Source: Hyphomicrobium_A sp963776675
GTDB lineage: Bacteria; Pseudomonadota; Alphaproteobacteria; Rhizobiales; Hyphomicrobiaceae
Direction of reading: 5' to 3'
NCBI GenBank assembly: GCA_963776675.1
Contig: CAVZNR010000061.1
Coordinates: 1 to 64,000 of the forward strand
Length of the DNA stretch: 64,000 bases
Shown: positions 19,337 through 28,562 of the stretch, piece after piece
How the letters are laid out: each line of letters opens with the position of its first letter
Position numbering within the stretch: position 1 is the first letter of the stretch
Translations under genes and position numbers: made by a program
Notes under the pieces: model-generated
What the model saw: the letters and a program-made list of their open reading frames with translations, nothing else
Database searches by the model: none
Told to the model about the DNA's origin: nothing

Positions 19337-20518
19337 TTACAGCGCTAGGCGCCGCGCCAACGTCAACACGTCCTGCAGGTTGAGGGACGTCGGCTTTTCA
19401 GACGACAGCATCTGCATGAAGAGATGCGTTTCCATCTTGCGTCTCACCTTGGCGATGGTGAGCGGGCCGACGCCGAGGGCGATGCTTCCCGGCAATTGCG
19501 TGCCGTCCATGTCTGGCTCCATGCCCTCCACGCCGGATGGAGGGACAAGGTTGGTGTCGGCAACGACCGTGAGGGTTTCCGCCAGCTCCATGTGTTTGGC
19601 GTCGATGACCCGCGTGCCCGGCGAGCCGGCAACGAGCACGACCTCCGCGTACCTCAGGATCTTCTTCTTTTCATCGTCTGTCGCGCCGCTGATGATCTCA
19701 AGATCGACATTGAAGCGATCCTTGGCCATGACCTCGAATTGGCTTCTCAGACTTCCCAGCCCCTTATGTGCGACGAGCTGAACGTGAGCGCCTTCGAGTG
19801 CAGTCATGACCCCGGCGGCGAAGCCCACGGCGCCTGTCGCTCCGAACACGGCGACACGCGTTCCAGTCCAGTCGGCGCGGCCGTGCTCGAGCTTTAGGAT
19901 GCGTTCGACGCAGGCGATCATGGCGGCTGCGGTGGAGAAGGCGGCGGCCGGAGAGGCGAGCAGGGTGAGCCGCGACGGAGGCACTAAGGCCTTTCTCGCC
20001 GACTCTACCATGTCCGCCAGGAGCAGGATCGCGTCCTCGCGGCGCACGCGCGGGACGATCTCCCCGTTTCGAGGCGGCGCTGCTGCAGGTTGGGCGGCCA
20101 CTTCGGAACGCAAATCCAGCAGGCCCGCGGCGGCCTTGCCGCAAAGCAAACGCGCGTCCTCGAGAATTGACTTTGCCAGTGCCGGATAGGTGTCGCGCAA
20201 GCCAGCATCGATCAATGCGAAGAGCACCTGCGTCTTCAGCAAAAGCTCTTCTGCCGAACGTGCACTGTAGCGGCTGATCTGCGCGGTTCGCGTATGGAGC
20301 GTCGTACGCAGCACGCGATCTTCATTTTGAGGATAAGTGGCATCCGCAGAACGCGCTGCCAGCGTTTGCAGTACCCGCAGGATTTCTGCCCCGGAGGCGA
20401 GGAACAGGTGCGTCGCAACCGGACCGGTTTCGTCCGGCCCGAGCTCCGGACTTTGCTGCTGCTCGCTCTTGTCCCCGCCGTTCAATTGATCCTTGCTTGA
20501 AGTATCCCTCTTCCGCAT
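19337..20518 (-). CDS. MtdB-like methylene-tetrahydromethanopterin dehydrogenase, altered N-terminus
   Basis: 393 residues. From about residue 165 it follows MtdB, the NAD(P)-dependent methylene-H4MPT dehydrogenase of methylotrophs: DMVESARKALVPP, the Rossmann motif VAVFGATGAVGFAAGV, ALEGAHVQLVAHKG, ADTNLVPPSGVEGM and GSIALGVGPLTIAKVRRK. The first ~165 residues do not resemble the substrate-side N-terminal domain as I recall it from MtdB, and begin with a Lys/Gln/Glu-rich stretch. MtdB is usually about 290 residues, so this one is longer and different. No other C1-transfer genes (fae, mch, fhc) are in the window. Dehydrogenase activity on a pterin is inference. It is divergent from an AraC-type regulator that may control it. 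Confidence 0.7.
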   Translation of the reverse strand: MRKRDTSSKDQLNGGDKSEQQQSPELGPDETGPVATHLFLASGAEILRVLQTLAARSADATYPQNEDRVLRTTLHTRTAQISRYSARSAEELLLKTQVLFALIDAGLRDTYPALAKSILEDARLLCGKAAAGLLDLRSEVAAQPAAAPPRNGEIVPRVRREDAILLLADMVESARKALVPPSRLTLLASPAAAFSTAAAMIACVERILKLEHGRADWTGTRVAVFGATGAVGFAAGVMTALEGAHVQLVAHKGLGSLRSQFEVMAKDRFNVDLEIISGATDDEKKKILRYAEVVLVAGSPGTRVIDAKHMELAETLTVVADTNLVPPSGVEGMEPDMDGTQLPGSIALGVGPLTIAKVRRKMETHLFMQMLSSEKPTSLNLQDVLTLARRLAL

Positions 20519-20706
20519 TCGCGCTCCGCAACCTGGCCTCGAAAAATCCAGTGCGAAGTACTAGGGCGGCTCCGACTCTGCGACTTGACCTTGCACCGCA
20601 CAAATTTGACATGGGGTGCACGGAGGAATTGAATTCGATCCGTCAGAGTCCCGTTTCCGGCGTTATCGAGTTCCTTGGGTCAATTGGCGCTTCAAAAGGT
20701 CACGCC

Positions 20707-21726
20707 ATGGACCACTCGCATAAGCAGCCAATGTTGACGTCGCGGACCCTGCTTCTTGTCGAGGGCTTCATGAACAAGCACGGCCTCGACTTTGCGCATG
20801 CGATGCGCGACGTCGGGCTCGATCCCGATGTCACGCGCGATCGCGACGCCGAAGTGCCGCTGCAAAGTTTCGTGGAGCTTCTCGAGAACGTGGCGCGGTC
20901 TTGGGGCACCGACGCATTCGGCGTGTTGCTCGCGGAGAGCTACTCCTTCGGCATGACCGGCATCTTTGATCATGCGATAGCGAACTCGCCGACGCTCGAG
21001 GCCATGCTCGCGAACTATGTCCGGTTCTACAATCTTGTCGTTGGCGGATACGATCTGGAGTTGGAGAAGGGGCCGGTCCACAGCTATCTCACGACAACCG
21101 TGCCGCGGGTCTTGGGACCGCACGACCAGTCCGTGGATGGTACGCTGGCTCTTCAAGTCATTCGCATGCGCCACGTGATGGTCGATCCGGAGTTTCCCGT
21201 CGCCATCGAGATGACGCGGCGGACCCCGCGCGCCATACATGAATTTTATCGGGTGCTCGGTTCCGATTTGCGGTTTGGGCGGCCACAAAACCGCATCGGT
21301 CTGGCGACGTCCGACCTGCAAAAGCCGGTGCCGATTGCCAATTCCTTCCTGTACGAGCTCGTCGAGGCGGCGGCGGAGAAGGCGTCGCACGCTCGGCGGA
21401 CTGCGGACGATGCATCCAATCGATTGGCGTTGTACCTGGGTGGGGCGCTGGCAAGTGGCGAGACGAGCCTCGATGCTGCGGCACAAGCGCTGGGTCTAAC
21501 TCCCCGCGCCTTGACCCGTGAGCTGCGCAAAGCCGGCACGACCTACAAGGAGTTCGTCGCTTCGGTGCGGAAATCCATGGCCGATCACTACATCAGGCAT
21601 TCCGACCTGCCGCTGACGGAGGTTGCGTTCCTGCTCGGCTTTTCGGAGCTGAGCGCCTTTTCGCGCGCGGCCAAAGGCTGGTTCGGCACCACGGCCCGCG
21701 AAATGCGTAAGCAGCTGCAGCAGTAA
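20707..21726 (+). CDS. AraC-family transcriptional regulator
   Basis: 339 residues from ATG 20707; upstream in-frame ATG/TTG codons lack a clear ribosome site. Residues ~20-210 are an Arabinose_bd-like (PF12625 type) ligand domain (VPLQSFVELLENVARSWGTD, GMTGIFDHAIANSPTLEAML), as in OruR/ArgR-like AraC regulators. The C-terminal 100 residues carry the two helix-turn-helix motifs (SLDAAAQALGLTPRALTREL and LTEVAFLLGFSELSAFSRAAKGWFG). It is divergent from the MtdB-like gene with a roughly 190-base gap. The ligand is unknown. Confidence 0.85.
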   Translation: MDHSHKQPMLTSRTLLLVEGFMNKHGLDFAHAMRDVGLDPDVTRDRDAEVPLQSFVELLENVARSWGTDAFGVLLAESYSFGMTGIFDHAIANSPTLEAMLANYVRFYNLVVGGYDLELEKGPVHSYLTTTVPRVLGPHDQSVDGTLALQVIRMRHVMVDPEFPVAIEMTRRTPRAIHEFYRVLGSDLRFGRPQNRIGLATSDLQKPVPIANSFLYELVEAAAEKASHARRTADDASNRLALYLGGALASGETSLDAAAQALGLTPRALTRELRKAGTTYKEFVASVRKSMADHYIRHSDLPLTEVAFLLGFSELSAFSRAAKGWFGTTAREMRKQLQQ

Positions 21727-21790
21727 TGCGGACCCGCGCCGTCGGCCGTGACGCCTTGACCTCCGGCAGACGGCGCCCGAAAACGGCGGC

Positions 21791-22405
21791 ATGAGCGAAG
21801 ATGTCCGCCAGTTCGCCCCCGCCGCGGCGCGCAACCGCGATCCCATCTGGTCGGTGCTGCAACCGCAGCTTCCCGAGACGGGACTCGTGCTGGAGGTGGC
21901 GAGCGGCTCCGGCGAGCACGCAGTCCATTTCGCGCAACGTTCCGGCGCCGGTCTCGTGTTCCAGCCGAGCGATCCCGACCCGCAGGCGCGCGCCAGCATC
22001 GATGCTTGGACGGCGGCCACCGGGCTCGACAACATTCGCCCCGCGCTCGCGCTCGATGCCACCGCCGAGTTGTGGCCGATCGCGCACGCCGACGCCGTCT
22101 TGTGCTTCAACATGATCCACATCGCGCCGTGGGAGGCGGCAATCGGGCTGGTGCACGGAGCCGCGCGCGTACTTTCCCGCGGTGGGCTTCTGTTTCTCTA
22201 CGGCCCCTTCAAACGGGACGGGCGTCACACCGCGCCGAGCAATGCCGCCTTCGACCGCGACTTCCTAAGAGTCCGCAATTCCGCCTGGGGCGTGCGCGAT
22301 CTGGAGGCCGTCGCCGCGCTTGCCGCCGCCCAGGGCTTCGGCACGCCCGACGTCCTCGAGATGCCGGCCAACAACCTGTCGGTGCTGTTCCGAAGGTTGA
22401 CCTAG
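21791..22405 (+). CDS. DUF938 class I methyltransferase-like protein
   Basis: 204 residues. SAM-binding motif I is VLEVASGSGEHAVHFA; NMIHIAPWEAAIGLV and LFLYGPFKRDGRHTAPSN are hallmarks of the DUF938 family. The N-terminal FAPAAARNRDPIWSVL is also typical. Presumably a SAM-dependent methyltransferase with unknown substrate. It lies 64 bases after the AraC gene on the same strand. Confidence 0.85.
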   Translation: MSEDVRQFAPAAARNRDPIWSVLQPQLPETGLVLEVASGSGEHAVHFAQRSGAGLVFQPSDPDPQARASIDAWTAATGLDNIRPALALDATAELWPIAHADAVLCFNMIHIAPWEAAIGLVHGAARVLSRGGLLFLYGPFKRDGRHTAPSNAAFDRDFLRVRNSAWGVRDLEAVAALAAAQGFGTPDVLEMPANNLSVLFRRLT

Positions 22406-22476
22406 ATCATGTCGCCGGCTCCCGCGGCGCATAACCTCGGCGCTCATCCCCTTGCGGCCGGAGGAGAGCCATCCCC

Positions 22477-22800
22477 ATGCGTGTTGTTCACTTGGTCATC
22501 GCATCCTTGCTACTTCTACCTGCAACCGTCCGCGCGCAGGAGTTGGGCAACGCCGGGCTGGGCAAGGCCTACGCCGATCGGGTGTGCGCCGATTGCCACG
22601 ACATCGACGCCAATGGCGAGATTTCGCCCAATCCCGACGCTCCGAGCTTTCAGTCGGTCGCCGACACGCCCGGCATGTCGGCGCGGGCGCTTGTGGTGTG
22701 GCTGCAGACCTCGCATCCGACCATGCCCGACCTCATCCTCAAGCCCGATGAGATCGACAACGTGGTCGCCTACATCATGAGCTTGCGCACGCGGCAATAA
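22477..22800 (+). CDS. small periplasmic c-type cytochrome
   Basis: 107 residues with a signal peptide (VVHLVIASLLLLPATVRAQE) and one haem-c site CADCH. The distal Met is in SHPTMPDLIL, and DNVVAYIMSLR is the usual C-terminal helix of class I cytochromes. A mono-haem electron carrier in the periplasm; no oxidoreductase partner lies next to it. Confidence 0.85.
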   Translation: MRVVHLVIASLLLLPATVRAQELGNAGLGKAYADRVCADCHDIDANGEISPNPDAPSFQSVADTPGMSARALVVWLQTSHPTMPDLILKPDEIDNVVAYIMSLRTRQ

Positions 22801-22881
22801 GCCCACGCCAACACTTCGTAAACGTCCCCTGGGGCATGCAGTCTGTCGGCAGGCGAATCGTCTGCCGCCAGAGGGGAGTTC

Positions 22882-23647
22882 ATGCCCAAGACGATCGTCA
22901 TGATTCACGGTGCCTTCGCCGGCGGCTGGTGCTTCGAGAATTTCGCGCATGTGCTCGCCGGGCAGGGGTGGACCTGTCATGCGCCCGATCTGCGGTTTCA
23001 CGAGATGGGGCCGACGACCGTGCCCGATCCGCGTCTTGCGACGACCAGCCTCGCCGACTACACGGCCGACATGGCGGCCTTCATCCATAGCCTCGGCGAA
23101 AGGCCCGTCATCATCGGGCACTCCATGGGCGGGATCATTGCGCAGCAGCTGGCGGCCAAGGGTCTTGCACGCGCGCTCGTGCTGCTCGCCAGCGTTGCGC
23201 CCTGGGGCATCCTTCCCTCCAGCGACGAGGAGCGCGCGGTCGCCGTCGGCTTGATGTCCGCAGGCGCATTCTGGACGCGGGCGCTCAATCCCTGCTTTCC
23301 GGTCGCGTGCAAAGATTCACTGGCCAATCTCGACCCCGCTCTCGCAACGCCGGGTATTCGACCGGCTTGGGCCGGAATCGGGCCGCGCGCTGTTTGAGCT
23401 GTTCTTCTGGATGTTCGACAAGTCACGCGCCAGCGACGTCGACGTGCACGGTGTCCGCTGCCCGGTGCTGGTGATGGCGGGCGCCGCCGACAAGGTGATT
23501 TCTCCGGTGACCGCTGGGCGCATCGCGCAGCTCTACGGCCAGCAGGCGGCGTTCCACGTGGCGCCGGGGCACGGGCACTTTCTCATGCTGGAGCCGGGCT
23601 GGGAGGATGTGGCGGGCCATTGCGCGAGCTGGCTGGAGAAGGCGTAG
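22882..23647 (+). CDS. alpha/beta hydrolase, frameshifted
   Basis: Single-domain hydrolase. The start ATG 22882 has AGGGGAG just upstream. IHGAFAGGWCF is the oxyanion loop, IIGHSMGGIIAQ the nucleophile elbow (G-H-S-M-G), and in the second frame VLVMAGAADKVISP (acid) and APGHGHFLMLEP (histidine). The frame is lost between 23340 and 23376: the first frame ends at a stop at 23397, while ESGRALFELFFWMFDKS continues one base later. The whole 766 bases is 255 codons plus one base, so one insertion explains it. Substrate unknown. Confidence 0.8.
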
Positions 23648-23757
23648 GGCGCGTCCACAACCCAAGATTTGGCTCGAGCTTAAGCCCCAGATTAAGCACC
23701 GACGCGTTATGATCGGCGCGAAGCCGGGACCGGCGCCACGCCGCTCATCGAGGACGC

Positions 23758-25926
23758 ATGACCCTGCGCGCCCCGTCGATCCATTTCATCCTCGCCGCCG
23801 CCTTGCTGTTCCTGGCGGTGGCGTTGCGCATTGCCGACCCCGAGCCGGTGGCGCGCCTGCGGCTTTCGGTGTTCGACAGCTACCTCGAGCTCGCCCCGCG
23901 CCCGCTGCCCGCCGACCTGCCCGTGCGCATCGTCGACATCGACGAGGCCTCGCTGAAGCGCGTGGGCCAATGGCCGTGGCCGCGCACGCAGCTTGCCCGC
24001 ATCATTGACCGCCTGAAAGAGGCGGGCGCCCGCACCGTCACGCTCGACCTCATCCTTGCCGAGCGCGACCGTCTCTCGCCCGAGGCATTCGTCAAGCTCT
24101 ACGCCGACGTACCGGAGCTGGCCCCGATGATCGGCGTGGCGTCGGCGCTGCCCTCCAACGATGCACGCCTTGCCGCGGCGATCGCGGCGGCGCCCGTCAT
24201 CTTGGGGTTTGCCGGGGGTGGAGGCACGACAAAGCCGCCGGAGCCGCTTGCGCATTTTGCATTCGCCGGAGATGACCCCAAAAGCTTTGTGCCGCGCTAC
24301 TCGGGTGCCGTAAGCGACCTGCCCGAGCTCAATGGGGCAGCTTCCGGCCTCGGTGCGGTCAATTGGATCCCGCACGCTGATCAGGTGATCCGCCGTGTGC
24401 CGTTGCTCGTGTCCGTCGCCGGCACGCTCTATCCCTCGCTGCCGCTGGAGACACTGCGCGTCGCGCTCAAGGAGACGACGGTGTTCGTGCGCTCCTCTGG
24501 CGGCAGCGGCATGTCGGCGTTCGGGCAGCGCACCGGCGTCGAAAGCGTGCGCGTCGGCAAAACCGTGCTGCCGACGGATGCCCAGGGCGAGCTGTGGCTG
24601 CGCCTGTCGCGTACGGACCCGGGCCGCTACATTTCGGCCCACAGCATCCTGGACGGCACCTTCGATGCCGGTGCGGTCGCCGGGCGGCACATCCTTGTCG
24701 GCACCAGCGCCGTGGGGCTGCTCGATCTGAGGGCGACGCCGCTCGACGCGGCCGTTCCGGGCGTCGAGATCCACGCCCAGGCGCTAGAGCAGATGCTTTC
24801 GGGTGACCACCTGCATCGCCCGTCCTACGCCACTGGAGCGGAGCTGGCGTTCCTCGTGCTCTTTGGTGCCGTCGTCGCCTGGATGATCTATCGCATCGGC
24901 GCGGTGGCGGCTGCCGCCATCGGCACGCTGGCGATCGTTGCCGTGTTCTCGGCTTCTTGGCTTGCCTACGTCAACGCCGGCCTGCTGTTCGATCCGGTCT
25001 ATCCCGCGCTGGCGATCCTGCTGCTCTACATCGCCACCTCGCTCAACTCCTTCATCGAGACCGAAAGCGACCGCAACCGCGTGCGCTCGGCCTTCTCCCA
25101 CTACGTCGCCGCGCCTTTGGTCGAGGAGCTGGCCCGCAACCACGACAGCCTCAAGCTCGGCGGCGAGACACGCGAGGTCTCGGTGCTGTTCGCCGACGTG
25201 CGCGGCTTCACCCACATCTCCGAGGGGCTCGACGCCGAGGAGCTGATCCGCTTCCTGAACCGGCTGTTCACGCCGCTTTCGGATGTGATCCTCGCCGAGC
25301 GGGGCACCATCGACAAGTTCATGGGCGACGCCGTCATGGCGTTCTGGAACGCGCCGCTCATTGATTCAGGCCATGCGCACAACGCCTGCACGGCTGCGCT
25401 GAAGATGCTGGCCGAGCTCGGCAAGCTCAACGCGGTGTGGGCGGCGGAAGCCGCCAGCCGCGGCGAGGCGGTGCAGCCCGTGCGCATCGGCATCGGCATC
25501 AACACGGGCCCGTGCTGCGTGGGCAACGTGGGATCCCCGCAGCGGTTCGACTACTCGATCCTGGGCGATGTCGTGAACGTGGCCTCGCGCCTGGAGGAGG
25601 CGACAAAGACTTATCACGTGCCGATCATTGCCGGTGGGCGCACCGCTGCTGCCGCCCCCGAGCTGGCCTTCTTGGAGATCGATGCGGCCTTGATGCGGGG
25701 CCGCGAACGCAGCGAGCGCGTCTTTGCCCTGTTGGGGGACGCAAACGTCGCGGCGTCCGAGCGCTTCCGCGCGCTCAAGGCCGTGCACGGGGAGCTGCTG
25801 GCTGCCATGCGGTCAGGCGATCTCGCTGCTGCGCGCGCCAAGCTCGAAGCCTGCCGGTCGCTCGGCTGGGACGAGCTTGATGCCCTGCTCGAAAGCTACG
25901 CGCCGCGTCTGCAGCGTGGCGCCTAG
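23758..25926 (+). CDS. CHASE2-domain class III adenylate/guanylate cyclase
   Basis: 722-residue membrane receptor cyclase. One helix at the N-terminus (FILAAALLFLAVALRI), then an extracytoplasmic CHASE2 domain to about residue 350 (IVDIDEASLKRVGQWPWPR, HILVGTSAVGLLDLRATPL), three membrane helices (residues ~360-430), and a catalytic domain from about 460. The metal aspartates are in VLFADVRGFTHIS and IDKFMGDAVMAFW; SILGDVVNVASRLEEA carries the transition-state Asn and Arg. It should make cAMP (or cGMP) in response to a periplasmic cue. It stands alone as a gene; the cue and effector are unknown. Confidence 0.9.
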   Translation: MTLRAPSIHFILAAALLFLAVALRIADPEPVARLRLSVFDSYLELAPRPLPADLPVRIVDIDEASLKRVGQWPWPRTQLARIIDRLKEAGARTVTLDLILAERDRLSPEAFVKLYADVPELAPMIGVASALPSNDARLAAAIAAAPVILGFAGGGGTTKPPEPLAHFAFAGDDPKSFVPRYSGAVSDLPELNGAASGLGAVNWIPHADQVIRRVPLLVSVAGTLYPSLPLETLRVALKETTVFVRSSGGSGMSAFGQRTGVESVRVGKTVLPTDAQGELWLRLSRTDPGRYISAHSILDGTFDAGAVAGRHILVGTSAVGLLDLRATPLDAAVPGVEIHAQALEQMLSGDHLHRPSYATGAELAFLVLFGAVVAWMIYRIGAVAAAAIGTLAIVAVFSASWLAYVNAGLLFDPVYPALAILLLYIATSLNSFIETESDRNRVRSAFSHYVAAPLVEELARNHDSLKLGGETREVSVLFADVRGFTHISEGLDAEELIRFLNRLFTPLSDVILAERGTIDKFMGDAVMAFWNAPLIDSGHAHNACTAALKMLAELGKLNAVWAAEAASRGEAVQPVRIGIGINTGPCCVGNVGSPQRFDYSILGDVVNVASRLEEATKTYHVPIIAGGRTAAAAPELAFLEIDAALMRGRERSERVFALLGDANVAASERFRALKAVHGELLAAMRSGDLAAARAKLEACRSLGWDELDALLESYAPRLQRGA

Positions 25927-25929
25927 TCG

Positions 25930-26893
25930 TCAGCGGTAGTTGCCGCCGCCGCGATGCCCACCGCCGCCGTGGTGCCTCCCGCCGCCCCCGATGCCGATGC
26001 CAATGCCGATTCCGATCCCAATGCCTTTGAGGATCTTGCCGGCCTCATCCGACTTGCGGCGGCGCTTGCGCTTGGTCTCGCGCGTCCGGCGTTTCTTCGT
26101 CGCCTTCTTCTTGCGGTCCTTGCCGCTCGTCGGCCTTCTTGCCGCCGTCGTTATCGTTTGAATCGGCGTCATCGTCGTCGTTCTTGCCGGGCCGTCCAGG
26201 GAAGGTGCCGAGCACGATCTGATCGCGCGTGAAAACCGGGTCGGGGTCGACACCCGGCGACTTGACCACGAAGGGGAAGGCGGAATCGAAGGGCACCTCG
26301 TCCTTGTCGGAAAGGCTTGCCCACTTCACGGGGTTGCCGACCTTGTCCGAGGTCACGCGGATGAGCTTGCCCGGCTCGTCGTGCAATTTGCACTTGCCGT
26401 CCTCGCTGCACACCTCGATCGCACCTTCGATGAGGAGGAGCCAGGTCATGCCGCTCGCCTGTACGTAGACGTCGAAGATGGTGCCGCGCACGGTGATGGA
26501 GGCAGTCGGCGTGCGGATCACGTAAGCGGGTTTGGCGGCGACACCGGTGATGAAGCGGAAGGCACCGCGCGCAAGATCAAGCACGATGGCGCCGCCGGAA
26601 ATGTCGGGGTCGTAGACGAACTGGTCGAGCAGCAGGCGGGAGCCGGGGCCGAGCGCGAGCTTGGTCTTGTCGCGCAGGACGAGCTCGCTGCGGCCGTCGC
26701 TCGCGACCTCGATGAGCTCCTGCTGGCGCACGTCGTCGCCCTTGGCAAGCTCACGCTGGTCCTGCTCGAGCTTGGCCGTCACCAGATTTACGACGGTGAC
26801 GGCCGATCCGATGGCGTCTCCTGGTGCGGCAGGCGCCGACGCGCTTCCAAGAAGGAGCGCGCAAAGGCACAGCGCCCATCTCGTCAAACGCAT
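25930..26893 (-). CDS. secreted FecR-domain protein, probable frameshift in tail
   Basis: Secreted protein with a FecR domain. The start ATG 26891-26893 gives a signal peptide (RWALCLCALLLGSASAPAAP). The FecR core (residues ~30-180) has DGRSELVLRDKTKLALGPGS, FRFITGV and TPTASITVRGTIFDVYV. The tail is Asp/Asn-rich (NDDDDADSNDNDGG) and then splits: one frame ends at 26045, the other, entered near 26140, gives Lys/Arg-rich residues, an alternating Gly-Ile run and a Gly/His-rich end stopping at 25930. I take the second as the real end because it is the more protein-like. No FecI or TonB receptor is nearby, so this is not a classic iron-signalling FecR. Confidence 0.7.
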
Positions 26894-27170
26894 AACCAAA
26901 CCCTCTGCAAGCAACCGTGGTTGGCACTTGGGCTCGCGCGATCGCGGGCCATCTTGTGTGTGCCTGCATGGCAATCAACTCAGATTATCACATCACTGAG
27001 AAATCGCGACTGGCAAGCTCGATGCCCAGTCTAAAGGGCGCGTTGTGCAGGAATGTGGCAGTTCCGGCACGCTTTGCCGATCGACCGGAGGCGACGGGTT
27101 GAAGCCTGAACCCCGTTATCTACATCACACGAAAAGCTGCCGTCGTTAGTAAGAGGTTTCGCTGCGCCCC

Positions 27171-27728
27171 ATGCTGATCAGGGACACCGCCGCCGGATAC
27201 GGGCTCGTCACCCGCCTGACGCACTGGATCATGGCGGTGGCGATCGTCGCCATGTTCGCGCTGGGGCTGTGGATGGTGACCCTCACCTACTACAGCCCCT
27301 ACTACACCACGGCGCCCAACATTCATCGCAGCGTCGGCATGCTGCTGCTGATCTGGCTCGTCGCGCGCTTCCTCTGGCGGCTCGTCAATCCCAAGCCCAA
27401 TGACGGTGAGCTCGCCCCTTGGGAGCGCACCGCATCCCGGATCGTGCACTGGGGCTTCTATCCGCTGCTGTTGGCGCTGATGGTGAGCGGCTACCTCATC
27501 TCCACGGCGGGCGGCCGCCCCATCGAGGTCTTCGATTGGTTCAGCGTGCCCTCGCTGGTGCAGAGTAAGGGGCTTGAGGATCCTGCCGGAGAGGTCCACG
27601 AGTGGCTCGCCTACCTGACCATCGCCGTCGTGGCGCTTCACGCCGCCGCCTCCCTCAAGCACCACTTCATCGACCGCAGCCGCATTCTGGTGCGCATGTG
27701 GTCGGGTCCCCCGTCGTCCTCGCCCTAA
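27171..27728 (+). CDS. cytochrome b561 family protein
   Basis: 185-residue four-helix di-haem membrane protein. Haem-ligand histidines are in VTRLTHWIMAVAIVA, PNIHRSVGMLLLIW, RIVHWGFYPLL and VVALHAAASLKHHF. It sits 23 bases before a YceI gene on the same strand; b561 plus YceI is a frequent pair, suggesting joint work on a quinone or isoprenoid substrate. It differs clearly from the other b561 at 9658. Confidence 0.87.
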   Translation: MLIRDTAAGYGLVTRLTHWIMAVAIVAMFALGLWMVTLTYYSPYYTTAPNIHRSVGMLLLIWLVARFLWRLVNPKPNDGELAPWERTASRIVHWGFYPLLLALMVSGYLISTAGGRPIEVFDWFSVPSLVQSKGLEDPAGEVHEWLAYLTIAVVALHAAASLKHHFIDRSRILVRMWSGPPSSSP

Positions 27729-27751
27729 AACACCGAAATGGAGCGCATCGC

Positions 27752-28327
27752 ATGAAGTTTGCCCCGCTTTCCCTGGCTATTCTCGCCTTGACGCTCGTCG
27801 TCGCCGGCCCCGTTTCCGCCGCCGATTACGTGATCGATACCGACAAGGCGCATGCCTCGATCAACTTCCGCATCAAGCATCTGGGCTACAGCTGGCTCAC
27901 CGGCCGCTTCGACGACTTTGGCGGCACCTTCGCCTATGACGACGCCAAGCCGGAGGCCTCCAAGGTGAAGGTCGAGATCAACACCGAAAGCGTCAACACC
28001 AATCACGCCGAGCGCGACAAGCATCTGCGCAGCGACAAATTCCTCGATACCGCCAAGTACCCCAAGGCGGTGTTCGAGAGCACGGCCGTCAAAATGAACG
28101 GCGACAAGGCGACGATCGTCGGCAACCTGACGCTGCACGGCGTGACCAAGCAGATCGAGATTGCGGCCGAGCCGGTCGGCGGCGGCTCCGATCCGTGGGG
28201 CGGCTACCGGCAGGGCTTCATCGGCACCACCACGCTCCCGCTCAAGGACTTCGGCATCGACTACGACCTGGGGCCTGCCTCGCAAGAGGTCGAGCTCACG
28301 CTCAATGTGGAGGGGGTCCGCCAGTAG
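27752..28327 (+). CDS. yceI: YceI family periplasmic protein
   Basis: 191 residues with a signal peptide (LSLAILALTLVVAGPVSAAD). The lipocalin-like YceI fold shows in DTDKAHASINFRIKHLGYSW, RSDKFLDTAKYPKAVFES and NLTLHGVTKQIEI. YceI proteins bind polyisoprenoids such as ubiquinone-8 in the periplasm. It follows the b561 gene and ends before a strong terminator. Gene symbol by family. Confidence 0.88.
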   Translation: MKFAPLSLAILALTLVVAGPVSAADYVIDTDKAHASINFRIKHLGYSWLTGRFDDFGGTFAYDDAKPEASKVKVEINTESVNTNHAERDKHLRSDKFLDTAKYPKAVFESTAVKMNGDKATIVGNLTLHGVTKQIEIAAEPVGGGSDPWGGYRQGFIGTTTLPLKDFGIDYDLGPASQEVELTLNVEGVRQ

Positions 28328-28351
28328 AGAGCTGGCCGGGTGTCGGCATCG

Positions 28352-28382
28352 ACGGGCGCAACTGCCAGTTGCGCCCGTTTTC
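28352..28382 (+). terminator. intrinsic terminator after b561-yceI
   Basis: A perfect hairpin: arms ACGGGCGCAACTG (28352-28364) and CAGTTGCGCCCGT (28366-28378) with a single central base, followed by TTTT. It lies 24 bases after the yceI stop. Confidence 0.85.
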
Positions 28383-28562
28383 CGTATCAGCGGGGCTTCC
28401 GGTGGTTAACACCGGGCAATCAGCATAGCGACAAAAAGGTATAAGTAACCCGCTTCGTGCCAGTTTCAGGCGCGCTGCGTTGTGCAGCGTCTTGCCGGGT
28501 TCCTGGAGGCGCCCGGCTTTATGTGAGCGCAAACGGGCAGGCAAAAGCCCGAGGAGCGATGA

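Noticed and set aside
25930..26974. FecI-FecR iron-siderophore signalling system
   Set aside because: Only a secreted FecR domain is present; there is no sigma factor, no membrane-spanning FecR layout and no TonB receptor nearby.
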